DNA from: Gnetum montanum
Taxonomy: Eukaryota > Streptophyta > Gnetopsida > Gnetales > Gnetaceae
Assembly: GCA_015680685.1 (NCBI GenBank)
Contig: MNCI01034697.1
Coordinates: forward strand, 1,654,851-1,718,850
Direction of reading: 5' to 3'
DNA: 64,000 nucleotides
This document shows positions 35,485 through 46,706 of this stretch, piece after piece. The notes below the pieces were generated by a model. It was not told where the DNA came from, searched no databases, and saw nothing but the letters and a program-made list of their open reading frames with translations. Numbering within the stretch: position 1 is the first letter of the stretch; each line of letters begins with the position of its first letter. The position numbers were made by a program, and so were the translations under genes.

Positions 35485-36874
35485 CAAGCAGGATTAATAA
35501 ATATTTTTCATTTTCTTTACAACTTTTTGTTTTCCAGTTTTTCATTTTTCAACTTTTTGTTTTATCTTTTTATCTTTTTGTGTTTTCGTCTTTTTACATT
35601 TTTGTAAGTGATCTCATCTACGAATAAAACACTCATGTGGATTGTTGGTTGAGATGTGTTTTATGTTATTAAGTCATGAGTAATCAATTATTTGGAACAG
35701 TGAGCCCATTACACCCACTCATCCATTCTACAAATAAAGAGGTTCTGTTCAAGGGTACAGTGATATTCTTGAAATTTCTAAAACTTAAAATTAATTTTGT
35801 GTTCATTGTACCCAGAATGAAGAAAGATGGACCAAGAGGGAATGATTAGGGTGTGACATCAAGAGGACTTGTGGATTCTATTTGGTGTCATCTGTGGGAG
35901 TTATCATGCAATATGGTTGTACTAAGATCCTTGTAGATCTAATGAAAAATGGAAGTAAGAGTAATCAAAAGGGCACTCAAAAATCAAACACTGTTCTAGG
36001 GGGTCCCACTAGAAAGACATGCACCCATGCTTGAAGGTTGGTGGCTTCTCTAGATTCAGTAAAGTGAAAAAGAAAAAAAAGAAAAGAAGAAAAAAAGAAA
36101 AAGAAGTGCCATAAAACAAAAGTCACTCCTCCCTTGCATAAAACACCAAGTGATCGTATGCCTTGTTGTTATGGTACTCTCATAGTTGTTCACCATGGGA
36201 TGAAACAATGTGATGTCACTAATTAGAAGGATGGACTTGGTCCTGATCTTGGAACAATGGGTTAATGACACCTTAATCATGCTTTTCACGCAGGATCCAT
36301 TGTACCCTGGGTCAGTTACCTTATGTCCCAATCTCTTTGATCCCTTCTCTAGTTCGTCTCATCTCACTGTTCGTGTAATTGTTGCTCATGTCCCGTGTAG
36401 CATAGAATTTTCATCTCATTCCGGTGATATTTACATGTGTGTGTTTTGTGGAGTTAGTGCAGATTACAATTAACCCTTCTAGTGCCCACGGACACTTTAA
36501 GTGTGATTACACAAGGGCATAATAGGTTGAAACTTGCTTTGGGGAGGACCCACTTGTGTAATTTTTTTGTAATCTTCATTAATTCTCTAGCTAGAACACA
36601 CAATTTCTTACCCTCAGCTTAATTTTCATAATTTTCTTTCCCTATTATTATCCCTCCAAATTTTAACGTTCCAATGTACCATTACATTCCCTTTTCTTCA
36701 TAGTCACCAAATTTTTAATTGTACAAATTCACATCATTATCATTCAAAGTGCCTCTCAAATCAATGTAATTACCCCTGAATATATTAATCCTTGTCCATG
36801 TCCTCGTTTTACACCTATAATTTCAAGAAAATCATAAAAAATTTCGTATTTTGCAGATGTCCCACATCACTAGG
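35485..36874 (+). other. Non-coding interior of A2
   Basis: Starts with a T-rich run (35500-35600) right after gag, then follows A1 1-1278. No pol remnant is present. Low-complexity purine patch at 36064-36112. Confidence 0.7.
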
Positions 36875-36966
36875 GACGAGATATCGCGTACACGATATCG
36901 TGTCCCACATGATATCGCGTACGTAATGTATCGTACGCGATATCGCATCCTATTTATCTATAAATA
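36875..36966 (+). promoter_or_regulatory. Internal LTR-like promoter of A2 accessory gene
   Basis: Three GATATCG palindromes with GTACG arms, then TATAAATA at 36959-36966, equivalent to 1279-1354 of A1. Conservation in both copies, against drift in the surroundings, argues for a real promoter. Confidence 0.6.
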
Positions 36967-37203
36967 GGAACCCCCGCTGCAATTTTCATTTACGCGGGGG
37001 AAATTTTTGCAAATTTTCTCTATGACTTGCAATTGCATGACCCTCACTTTTTCACTCAGATCTCGTGCGCTGGTGCTCCGATTTTAATTTCGTTTGAACC
37101 TGTTTGAACCTGGAGCATTTAGTTTAGTCATGGTGGAGGGACACTTACCGAAAAGTGCCTAACTTTTTTGAAATTTGTCATTGCCCAAAGGACATCAATT
37201 AGG

Positions 37204-37422
37204 GTAATTAATACTAACACTTAGAAAAATTGTGCAAGAAATCATATGACCTTAAGTATACTAGGAAATTAAAATGAAGTCCACCTTAAGTAATAGGATC
37301 CCTTATTATAATTTTCGGGCACAATCACACGATAACATATGATCTTTAATTAAATGCATGTAGTAAGGTATAAATTAATTTAAAAGAAAAACCTTACTAA
37401 CATTTGGCTCGTGTGATTGCAG
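37204..37422 (+). other. Candidate 5'-UTR intron of A2 accessory gene
   Basis: GTAATT donor, TTGCAG acceptor directly before the ATG, 219 bases, same borders and length as in A1. Confidence 0.45.
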
Positions 37423-40212
37423 ATGGCCTCGAAACGTGCTCAGCGAGAGGGTCCTGCTCAAGGTGAAGCGAAACAACCTTGGAGAGGTGGAAGACGAGTA
37501 CTTGCCGAACAACATGCAGAGCAGGAGGTGCAATCATTTAGCATCCATCAAGAAGAACCTCCTACAAGATGGTTCGGGCAAGCATAAAGAGGAGCTTCTG
37601 CTGTGCCTAAATCGGGACAACAACTCATGTTGCCCCCAGAATGTGTTCAAGCTATCCATACGAAGTCCACAATTGCTACGGTGATCGTGGAGCTTAACTT
37701 TGAACCTTTTGCAGAGTTTGCTCCTGAGGTTGTTAGGGATCACCTTAAAGGGTCTCCCTTATGGCCTATCCTCTCTAAGTGTGCTACTTGGTACTTAGGT
37801 GAAACATACCTGTTCTAGCATAATAAGGAGCAAGGCACCATGGTTAACATTTTTGGTGTGACCGTATATTTTTCTGCACAGGCAATTTCGAAAGTGTTAA
37901 ACCTTCTATATTCAGGCCCCCATGTTGCTTGGTTATCTACCTGATCAGACCCTGATATGTGAAAGGATTGGTTAGAGAAGGCTTATGGAAGAGATAAAGC
38001 TTTTGGTGAGTTAACGATGGAAGAGCAGGTTTATTTTAAAATTGGAACCTATCACCTCTTCCCCATAAAAGGTTTGAAAAGAATATCAACCTATGTGGCG
38101 AGAGGATGTGCAGTGTTGATGGGAAAGGTTAACGCTAACCTTCCCCATCTATATTTGATGGAGATCCTAAGGCGATTCGAAGAACGGAAGTCAGGGAAGA
38201 TGGAACTCCCTTTTCCCTGCCTTATCAGAAAATTGTGCCGAAGGGCTAGTATTTAGGGATACACAAATGACATACTCCAAAAGGCCCAAAATGCTTCTTA
38301 TGCTAAACTATTAAAGGCGCCAGCTCCAAGAAAGAGCACTAGCGAAGAGCTGGGACTAGATGAAGAAGAAGAACAGATGACTGGATCACCTGCAACTCAA
38401 CTTGTAGGACCCAATTAGCCTCCAACCATAGGTCCCAACCAACAACAAGAAGTAGAACCTAGCATAGGCCAGGATCAGCTACCACCGCTGCAAGACTATA
38501 GACCATCGCTAAGCCATCTTAGGACCATCGCCGAGACGGTTAGTTGGGGAAGTCGTGATGATGCAAATCTCTTCCATGTCATCGATGATGCTAACCAGCC
38601 TACTATTTCGTTAGATTGCACAAGAGGGGAGTTATATATTCAAACATAAGGAGGGGAAAGCAGATGGTCACAACAGATCTCTGGAAACGTGGCATCTTTT
38701 CAAGTGTAGTTAGAGATTGGTGAAGGGGCCACTGTGGTGATCACGCAACACCAGGATGCCGCGGAAGTTGCTGAAGTGGTCGTTGACCACATCAAAGAAT
38801 CTTTTAATGTACCTGTTGTGCCACTGGCAGATGTTTCAGGAGCATGGGATGCTCAAACTCTTGTCAGAACCTCAATGACTCTTGCGAAACATGAGGATGC
38901 ACTGGACAGATTGCTTCAAATAGGACAAGTTTTGACGTATCTGTTTGACATCCCCTAGGATGTAACAGCAATTCAATCAGACCTCATTTCCATAAAGGGG
39001 AAGCTAGTCATATCTGAAGTAAGGGCAGAGCATGCTGAAGTTGAAGTGCAGAAACTACAAGAGCAGCTCATAGCCTTACAAGTAGCACAACAGGATCCTT
39101 TACAATTTGTTCCCACAGACCAGCTAAACAACTTTAGAACCAAGCAATTAACAAAGTTAATTGCAGAAAATAAGAAGGTGGTAGGAGAAAAGGAGATGGC
39201 CACTTGGGATGTCTCCACAACTCAAGTGCAAACTCATATGCATCTTAAGGCACTTGGGGCCTTAGAAGAAGAGAACAAGCAGTTGGTTGCTGATAACCTT
39301 CGGTTGACTTTTGTGGAGAAATAAAAGAATGTTCTCGATGAACACTTTTATCAGTTATGAGAATAGTTCATTTGGGTCAACCGAGATGTACGCTATTTAG
39401 CCAGAGAAAATCAAATCCTCTCAATGGAGGAGGTATGCGCTATTCGTCAAAAATCAGCCATCGAGATCAGCGCGTGGCAAAATGAGGCTAAACGACACAA
39501 GAAGCTAAAGGAGCATTTCCGTGATCAGGTGGGGATGTACAAACAAATCCTGGAGAAGGAGATCCATATGGCCAAGGCTGAAATCAACAACATCAGTGCT
39601 CAACACACTGATTGGAGGACCATATTGGACACTTATGCCTTCGCCCACCAAGCGGAAATTAAGAACTGGGACCTGCAGATCCAAGACCTGATAGAGTACA
39701 TGGAGTTGACAAACCTTAGATATGCCAACTTGGCCATGTTAACAGCAGGATGCCTAAGGTCAGAGCTCGAGTAGTAGGTAGCTTCCACTCATGTCAAATA
39801 TGAAGCAGAATTTGCAAAGTGAAAGAAGTTGGCTGAAAAACTAGATGTCGCAAATTTTGAACTTGCGGTGGTAAAAGAAAGCTGCCAAGGGCAAAAAGAT
39901 GCTGCAATCGAATTGGCTCGATGACTAACTGAGCTTCATGAATACAAAGACAAAGCCAGAGCCTATGAAGAGGAACGACAGGTGTTCGCGGTGTGGTACG
40001 TTAAAGCTAATCAGATGTTCCTGCAACTACCCTATTTGTGGGAGGTGCTAACTCCGTTAACCATCGAAACATTAGCATGGATGGCACAAGACCCTTAGAC
40101 TGAAGAGGAGAAGCTCCAAGCCATTCTTCAGCATCATCAACCTTCCAAGCTTGGAGCACATGATAAATGGAAAGCACCCATGGAGGAGCCACCACCACCA
40201 GGAACTACATGA
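37423..40212 (+). pseudogene. A2 accessory gene, full length
   Basis: 930 codons in a single frame. Basic M-A-S-K start; head with FAEFAPEVVRDHLKGSPLWP, HNKEQGTMVNIFGV and EKAYGRDKAFGELTMEEQ, the last part missing from A1; middle acidic linker; tail (about 38990-39950) of long coiled coil (IEISAWQNEAKRHKKLKEHF); proline-rich end. About a dozen stops, mostly TAG, for example 37588 (TAA), 37816, 38953 and 39772. Head similarity to the transposon-protein family recalled as PF20167 is by eye. No membrane segment, so not an obvious envelope. It may bind RNA, DNA or Gag, but the sequence does not say. Confidence 0.7.
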
Positions 40213-40383
40213 GTTCCACATTTTTGTAGTTGTAGTATTTTTTCTCTATGTTGTGTCTTCCCACACTGCGGCATTAGTTCATTTCTTTTTCCAGTTAATA
40301 ATCCCATACCTATCCACTGTGTAATTAATGAATCTTGTTCTCCTTGTAACTCAAGGATAATTTTTTATTCAGTCATGGGGTTA
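40213..40383 (+). other. A2 3' UTR and polypurine tract
   Basis: Near copy of 4429-4599. The polypurine tract reads AGTCATGGGGTTA, with mutations relative to GTCGTGGGGGTA. Confidence 0.65.
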
Positions 40384-41245
40384 TGATGAGATGCAATTCG
40401 CATAGGCCGCAATATCGCATCTTCCCTACAATATCGCGTACGCGATATCGCAATCCGCCGTCATATCTATAAATAAGATGTGTTAGTCCCTTGTTTGGAA
40501 TCGTAGTTTTAGAGTAGCGAAGCTCTGGCATTTTGACCCCTCAAGAGTTAGATTTTTTCCCGTGTCTACCCTCAGTGTGGTGAATGTAATTGTACAGTGT
40601 CTTTATTCGAGTGTGCCATACTTGGACACACACATGACTGGCAATAAAGATTGAGATTACTTTATCATTGCAGCATTCACTTTGTTATTTATTTAATGTT
40701 ATTTACTATTTTCTCTCTCTCACCCTTAAACTCCTAGAACGCGGAACGAGTACGACTTGATTACAAGAATTTAAGTGTGACTGCTTGGTAGCCTAATGGT
40801 GTAGCTAGGATCTACGCTTGGTAACCCAGTGGCGTATTTGGGATCTGTGCTTGGTAATCCCAGTGGCGTACCTAGGATCTACGTTTGGTAGTTCCAGTGG
40901 TAGTCGTGCATGAGGTCCAAGATGTGTACAGTTGATCAAGGAATCGGTTGCTCGTCGCACTTAGGCTAGATTAGATTTTCTTACCCTTTTCCTCCTAGCT
41001 TAGATTAGTTAATTATAACTTTCCACTAGCTTCAGGAGTAGCATAGATTAGGAACACATCATACACCTCATCTGGACTAAACCATACATAACAAGTACAA
41101 TATTAGTCTAGGTGGGAAGACAATGAACTGCGACCTAAGGATAACTATCTAGGTGCCACAACTAGTCGATTTGTGGAGTTCGACCAGATCGGGCATGTGA
41201 TGCTCGTTCGTATGGTTGAGTGTAGGGGTACCTTGCCACTCATCA
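40384..41245 (+). repeat. A2 3' LTR
   Basis: TGATGAGATGC to CCACTCATCA, 862 bases. U3 has the GCGTACGCGATATCGC palindrome and TATAAATA at 40468-40475. Four U5 repeats at 40783-40905. Confidence 0.9.
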
Positions 41246-42089
41246 ACATCTATTGTTAAATATTGAACATCATCTATAGCTACACAATTTGTTCAACAAC
41301 AAATCATAAATAGGTTTGGTATGCCACATCCACTTATTTTAGACAATGATACACACTTCACAGGTGCAACTTTTTGGAAATTAATGCAATGCTTAGGGGT
41401 TGATCATAAATTGACTACACCATACCACCCCCAAGTGAACATTCAAGCAGAAGTCACCAACAGGGAAATTACAAAGATATTGACAAGAACCATTAGTAAG
41501 TTTAGGCAAGACTGGAGCACTAAACCAAACAATGCTGTTTGGGCATACCGCTCCACATGGAAACTTCCTATAGGCTACTTTCCCTATGATTTAGTGTATG
41601 GTAAATTAACAATGCTTCCCATTCAAACTGAGCTCCGTACACTATCCATGGCATGTCACCTCAACCTTGACCTTGATCTAGCATAGAAAAAATTTTTAGT
41701 AACCCTTAACTTGCTAGATGAAAATCGATTAGCTAGCCTGTCATGTAACGAATTGCACAAGGCCTTCAATAAATAACGTCATGACCTAAGAATTAGGAAA
41801 GTTAAATATCAACTAGGAGATAAGGTTCTCTACTGGAATCCCACACATGTGCCACAATGTATTAAATTTCAAACACTGTGGGAAGGACCTTATATTATTT
41901 ATGTAACTTTTCCTTCAGGGGCCATGATAATATACAAACCTGAGAGCCTGGAGAAGAAAATTTTGGTCAATATGAAACAAACCAAACCTTTCTAGGAGCT
42001 TAGGACAACTAGTACACAGGCTACCTTTCTTGATGGACAACCCTACTCACTATTTTGGATCTTCTCCTTCCAACATAGTTGTGGGGGAG
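41246..42089 (+). pseudogene. pol: B integrase, C-terminal part
   Basis: Continuation of the gene broken at 32530: RFGMPHPLILDNDTHF holds the second Asp, and YHPQVNIQAEVTNREI holds the Glu of the DDE triad. Then VWAYRSTWKLPIGYFPYDLVYG, YQLGDKVLYWN and LWEGPYIIY of the integrase tail. Stops at 41684, 41774 and 41993. The protein end is uncertain, between 41995 and 42089. Confidence 0.85.
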
Positions 42090-44034
42090 ATGGCCACCTA
42101 TGCTAACCGTTCTAGGTCCTTAGTTCTTTTTGAATTTTTGTTTTACAAATTTTTTGCTTTACACATTCTTTCAAATTTTATTATTTTTGTTTTACACCAT
42201 CGTTCATGTTTTTTCTATTTCTTTATTTACTTGATTTAGTTATATTCATCATCTAATTAGTGCTCATGATGATGGATTGAATTATATCATATTGATTGCT
42301 AACGTTTGGTTTTTACCTTTGAATTATGATGTTGATATTAAGGTATGGTTTTTTTGGTAAATAGGCAATGAGTCCATGTCGTCCACTCATCCATACAACT
42401 CTATGGTCTCCTTTGGTTTGGAATTGTACAGTTCCCTTTTTCTAAGTAAACTTGTTAATGAATTGGTAGCTGGGTATTTTTCAAACCAAGGAAAGACTCA
42501 AAGAATGAAAAGGGTGTGACTTCAAGGGGATTCGATGCATTGGTGCTGACCATTCTCTTGGGTGCTAGGATGCTTTTTCTTAGGTTTTCCATCATTTTGA
42601 CATTGTTCAAATATTAGGAAGCTGAGTGAATAAAAATAAGTCTTTACATGGTGTGGTTCTCATGCATAAACATTAAGAAAAAAAAGAGAAAGAAGAGAAA
42701 AAAGTGAGAATTTAAAGCATGTCCCTTAGACATAATAAAGCAACATAGGCTACAAGCATTGGTTATAGAACTGGAAAGACATGTAACCCATGCCTGAAGG
42801 ATCCCTCTAACTAAGGCCCTTTCTCGCTTCCTACTTATCCATCTCACTCTCCTTAGAATGGTGGTGACTCTTTATGGAAGCATTCTTTTTGCTCCAAGTG
42901 GATGGATTGGTCAAGTGTGTTGATGCAATGTCACTGGATGTGGTTTGTTTGAGTTTGGGTTTGGGATGAGTTCTACTCAGTCACATTAACCATAAAATAC
43001 GCAAGGGACTTTACACAACCTTGTCCTTGGGATTTCATTCCATTCTCTCCTTTCCATATTTCTTCCCAATTTTCCACCTTAGTGCTAGTTCTATCATTAG
43101 TCCATTTCTAGGTTGATGCATTATTTTTCTTTGGTGAATTCTTGTGGGTAAGTTTTTAACTCTTGCTTCCAAATGACATTCCTAGAGCCTATGGAATCTT
43201 TGGTTTCTGGGTTTGTCAGGGCATAAAAGGCATGAGCGTGCTTTGGGGAGGACCCACTAGTATTCCTTTTTTGGTGCAATTGTTAACTTCTTTTCCTTAA
43301 ACATTTCCTGCAATCAATCATTTCTTATTTCATCCCCATCCATGACATCCTTTTTATTGGCATTGCCATTGTTATTTTTCCCATCTTTCTTGTTCCTCAT
43401 ATTTTTCCATCTTATAGCTACTAGAGGTTCGCTCTTAGTCGTGGGGGCCTTGGCACAAATTTTTCAATTTTTTCCATTTTACTATTTGCCTAACCGCTAC
43501 ACCTTGGGTAGTCACTAGTGATAAATCTCTGAACCAGTTTCTACCATAACCACAACTTAGTCAATGCACCTCATATCGAGGCAAGGTATCAATTGCATTA
43601 TGGTTTATCTATCCTTGCTCATTTGTAATTATGTTGTATGTGTAGATGATGATCATACAAGCAATGGACTGGGCTTGAAGAAAGCACTCAGGATGGACTG
43701 AAACTAGAGCATTTACGAAAGGAGCAAGTCCGGTGGTGTGGCTATGGATAAACAATGGAAGGTGCAATCTTAGCATTGGCGGCAACATGCTTCATCTTCT
43801 TTCTCTTTATTTCTCTTCAAAATACCAAATAAAGGCTTAGATATCATTTATGTATGAGTGTTCACCACAGTGGTCATGAACACTAATGTTGTAATATGCT
43901 TATTGATCCATTCACTAGGCATGTTGAGTCTGTCATCCCATTCCACCATCAGTTGTCAATTAGTTAATAATCCCATACCTTCCCAACATTTTGTAAGGAA
44001 CTTGAGGACGAGTTTTCATTCAATCGTGGGAGTA
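42090..44034 (+). other. Non-coding tail of B
   Basis: No coding gene. It keeps the same landmarks as family A in the same order: a T-rich run, the GTGACTTCAAGGGGA block, GGGGAGGACCCACT at 43250, a TTAGTCGTGGGGG string at 43435, a splice-like TGTGTAG before ATG at 43645, and the closing TAATAATCCCATACC text. The accessory gene itself is absent or reduced to about 200 bases. The polypurine tract is TCGTGGGAGTA at 44024-44034. Confidence 0.6.
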
Positions 44035-45040
44035 TGATGAGAGCGGTTACTCTAGTGGTTACTTTAGTAGTTATTCTAATTATTAGAGTAGTTACTCTAG
44101 CGGTTACTCTAGTAGTTACTCTAATTACTTGAGTGGTTACTCTAGTTGTTACTCTAGTAGTTATTCTAATTATTAGAGTGGTTACTCTAGCGGTTACTTT
44201 AGCAATTATTCTAATTATTAGAGTGGTTACTCTAGTGGTTACTTTAGCAGTTATTCTAATTATTAGAGTAGTTACTCCCAAGTCTATAAATACAGTGCCC
44301 AAGCACACAATTGGAAAAAGGTCTTTTAGCAGTCAAGTAGCAAAACTCTTGTAGTCTTTTTGAAAATTAGAGTACTTTTAAAGTGCCTGAAGTAGGAGGT
44401 CTAAGTATGGACGGATCTTTATTCGAGCATTTTTTACCTGAGTACACCTTGTGTATGGCAATAAAGATGAGCTCTTTGATTCATCCTTGTAGCACTTGAG
44501 ATTTTTTTTCTTATGCATTTATTTTATTTTATTTTCTTATGCATTTTTTTATTTTATGTACTTTAAATTTTCATTATTAGCATAACAATTCATTTTGATC
44601 AATTAAGCAGATTGTTAAATTACACAAGCACAACCACTTTGAGCATATGTGTAATGCTTGGTAACCCAGTAATGATTAGCGTTTGGTAATCCCAGCAGTG
44701 TTGCATTGGTTCAGGATGTGTACGACAAGTGGGAACAGATGCTGGTGTTAGGATTAGTTAGAACTTAGTTAATGAGTAGTTAAGTTAAATTAGTCACTTA
44801 GTTACCTCTCTCCTTCCCTACTAGTGTAGGACATAAAAACATAAAAACTATAAAAATCATATGCCTCAAGCTTACTTAACCATACAATTGTGACATACAA
44901 GTAAGCTTGGGAAGACAACGATCAACCAACCCATCCTTGTTTCAGAAGGGTGCATAAGCACTTAGTCCTTGGAATTTGACCGAATCATGTGTGAAACGCT
45001 CATACTATGGTTGAGCGTAGGTGTACCTCACTGCTCATCA
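44035..45040 (+). repeat. B 3' LTR
   Basis: TGATGAGAGCGG to GCTCATCA, 1,006 bases; the U3 minisatellite (44037-44277) is longer than in the 5' copy. TATAAATA at 44285-44292. Confidence 0.88.
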
Positions 45041-45590
45041 TATACCATGGTTTTAAACTAGTTATCTAGAATCTTATTTAAGTAGCTTATACCTAGATAA
45101 CTTTCATGACAACAATAAGATTGAGATCATTTCTAATCCATTGTAGCACCCTAACTTAGATAAGATTTACTTTCTTATAGTTTACTTGTTATTTACTTTC
45201 TCATGCATATTATCAACTTTGCAGATTGAATATGATTGATTTCAAACATAAACATGTTATAATTTGATAATTCAAATAATGTTATCACTTGGTATTCTTA
45301 GTAGTATTTACATGAGTTTATGACATGTCTAACAAGGAATGAATGCTCAGTACCCTTAGGCTAGAATAGGATTTACTTTTTTGTCGATTAGATTAAACAA
45401 TTCATTTCTATATTTTAATGAGTTATTTTATGTCTGTACAATATTATAATCATAATCCTCATGTTAAACTAAACCATATACATTAAATAACTTCCTAAAC
45501 ACAAATATTAGTATCATTCACAAATTATAACATGATCTACCATGATGCTTATAGATTATATGGAATGTTGGGCACACTCACCACTCATCA
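45041..45590 (+). repeat. Decayed LTR fragment (R-U5)
   Basis: Landmarks of the Athila-like R-U5 follow in order: ACAATAAGATTGAGAT (about 45104), CACTTGGTATTCTTAGTAG (about 45286), CTAAACCATATACAT (about 45470) and the end CACTCATCA at 45590. U3 is missing, as if B inserted into this older LTR. Confidence 0.5.
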
Positions 45591-46706
45591 CATACCTTGC
45601 ATATTTATCTTTGCAACATGTTTCAAATTATATTAGATTCATCATTGGTTATAATTAATTCTTCAAAATTAGAGAGAGAATAAATAACATGATAGTTAAT
45701 GGCTAGTTGAGATGTAGTAAGTAATAGATAGTTTTAGGAAAAAAGAAAAGAAATAAAAAAATGGCTAGGTGTAGGGAAAAATTAAAAAAAAATTATAACA
45801 ACTACAATAAAAACAACTAGTTGTAAGAAATAAGTAGCGTCAATAGGAGTGTAGTGTAATAACACTACTTTGGAGAAGCATTTCTTGGCATCATCCTTGA
45901 GTTCCAAAGTAGTTAAGTGTTCCAAAGAAGACTTAAGGTGGATTATGCCTCAATGATCACAACACTAATGAGCACAAGATAAGTACACAACACATATTTT
46001 TCTTGTTAGTCCATGGGTTAGGAGAGTTATAAGGTTGCTTTGATAATCATATAAGTGACTTGACCAATGCAATACACATGTATAACATTTACAAAGGTTA
46101 TTGATAAAGACATAAGACATCATTCCTTAGAAAAGATAAGATGCATGCTTATATTACACACATTTATCCTTAAGTATCTACTTTGTAGAAAATGGGTGGT
46201 GATCGAGCTAGAGAAGCTAAAGCCTCCCCAACAAGTTTGGATATCCTTGTGATGTTGTTCATAAGGAATAAGGGCAATGTCATTCTATTAGGATGATGGT
46301 TAAGATAACATGGAATCCAAGTGGATCTCCATACTTGGTCTAGTTCCTATTCTATAAGGAAAGCAACCTTTGCTTTGCTAGTAAGGCATACTCTCTATAC
46401 TTTCATGTTATCTTAACCATCTTATTTAACATCCTCTTTATTTTTCTATACAGGTAACATTATGACTACCTTTTAAAAACTTGGGATGTTCCCTCTCCTT
46501 GCAAGAATATTGGGGCATTCTTTTCCCTTTGAAAAATATTTGTGCTTTCTTCTTGGAGACTTACTAGAAATTTGTGCTTTTTACTCAAATTCATAATCAA
46601 AGAATGCATGCTTCCTACTCAGAGTCATAATAGAAAATGTATGCTTCTTACTTGAAGTCATAATGAAAAATATGTACTCCTCACTCAAAGGCGCTACATC
46701 TTTGCT
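45591..46706. other. AT-rich DNA without a recognised gene
   Basis: No convincing reading frame; the longest is 61 codons and featureless. The only structure found is the inverted repeat at 46295-46421 listed separately. Confidence 0.5.
46295..46421. repeat. Perfect 18-bp inverted repeat
   Basis: GATGGTTAAGATAACATG at 46295-46312 and its exact complement at 46404-46421, separated by 91 bases. Could be the ends of a small foldback or MITE element; no clear target duplication. Confidence 0.8.

Larger units (their letters stand above)
32531..41245 (+). mobile_element. Family-A element A2: gag and accessory gene, no pol
   Basis: 8.7 kb with 843- and 862-base direct LTRs, intact primer site, gag, 1.4 kb of non-coding DNA, internal promoter and accessory gene. 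No protease, RT or integrase is present between gag and the accessory gene, so it must have relied on another element. It sits inside the integrase of B, a plausible helper relative. Flanking 5-mers GAAGC and ACATC do not match well, yet the B frame is restored if one 5-bp duplication is assumed. Confidence 0.85.
26028..45040 (+). mobile_element. Athila-like Ty3/gypsy element B, interrupted by A2
   Basis: Direct LTRs 26028-26998 and 44035-45040 bound a gag-pol that is one reading frame from 27132 to 32530 and continues at 41246 after the inserted A2. Without A2 it measures about 10.3 kb. A primer site of tRNA-Asp type follows the 5' LTR, and a 1.9-kb non-coding tail precedes the 3' LTR. I do not see a target duplication (CGTAG left, TATAC right); the right side abuts an older LTR fragment. 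Confidence 0.85.

Noticed and set aside
32526-41250. Target-site duplication of A2 (GAAGC and ACATC)
   Set aside because: Only two of five bases match; frame restoration across the insertion supports a 5-bp duplication but the sequence does not show it.
42120-42239. Hydrophobic 69-codon frame 42030-42239
   Set aside because: Caused by a T-rich run after pol; the matching runs in family A do not preserve it.
45860-45925. Partial palindrome around AACACTACTTTGGAG
   Set aside because: Short and imperfect; within chance for AT-rich DNA.
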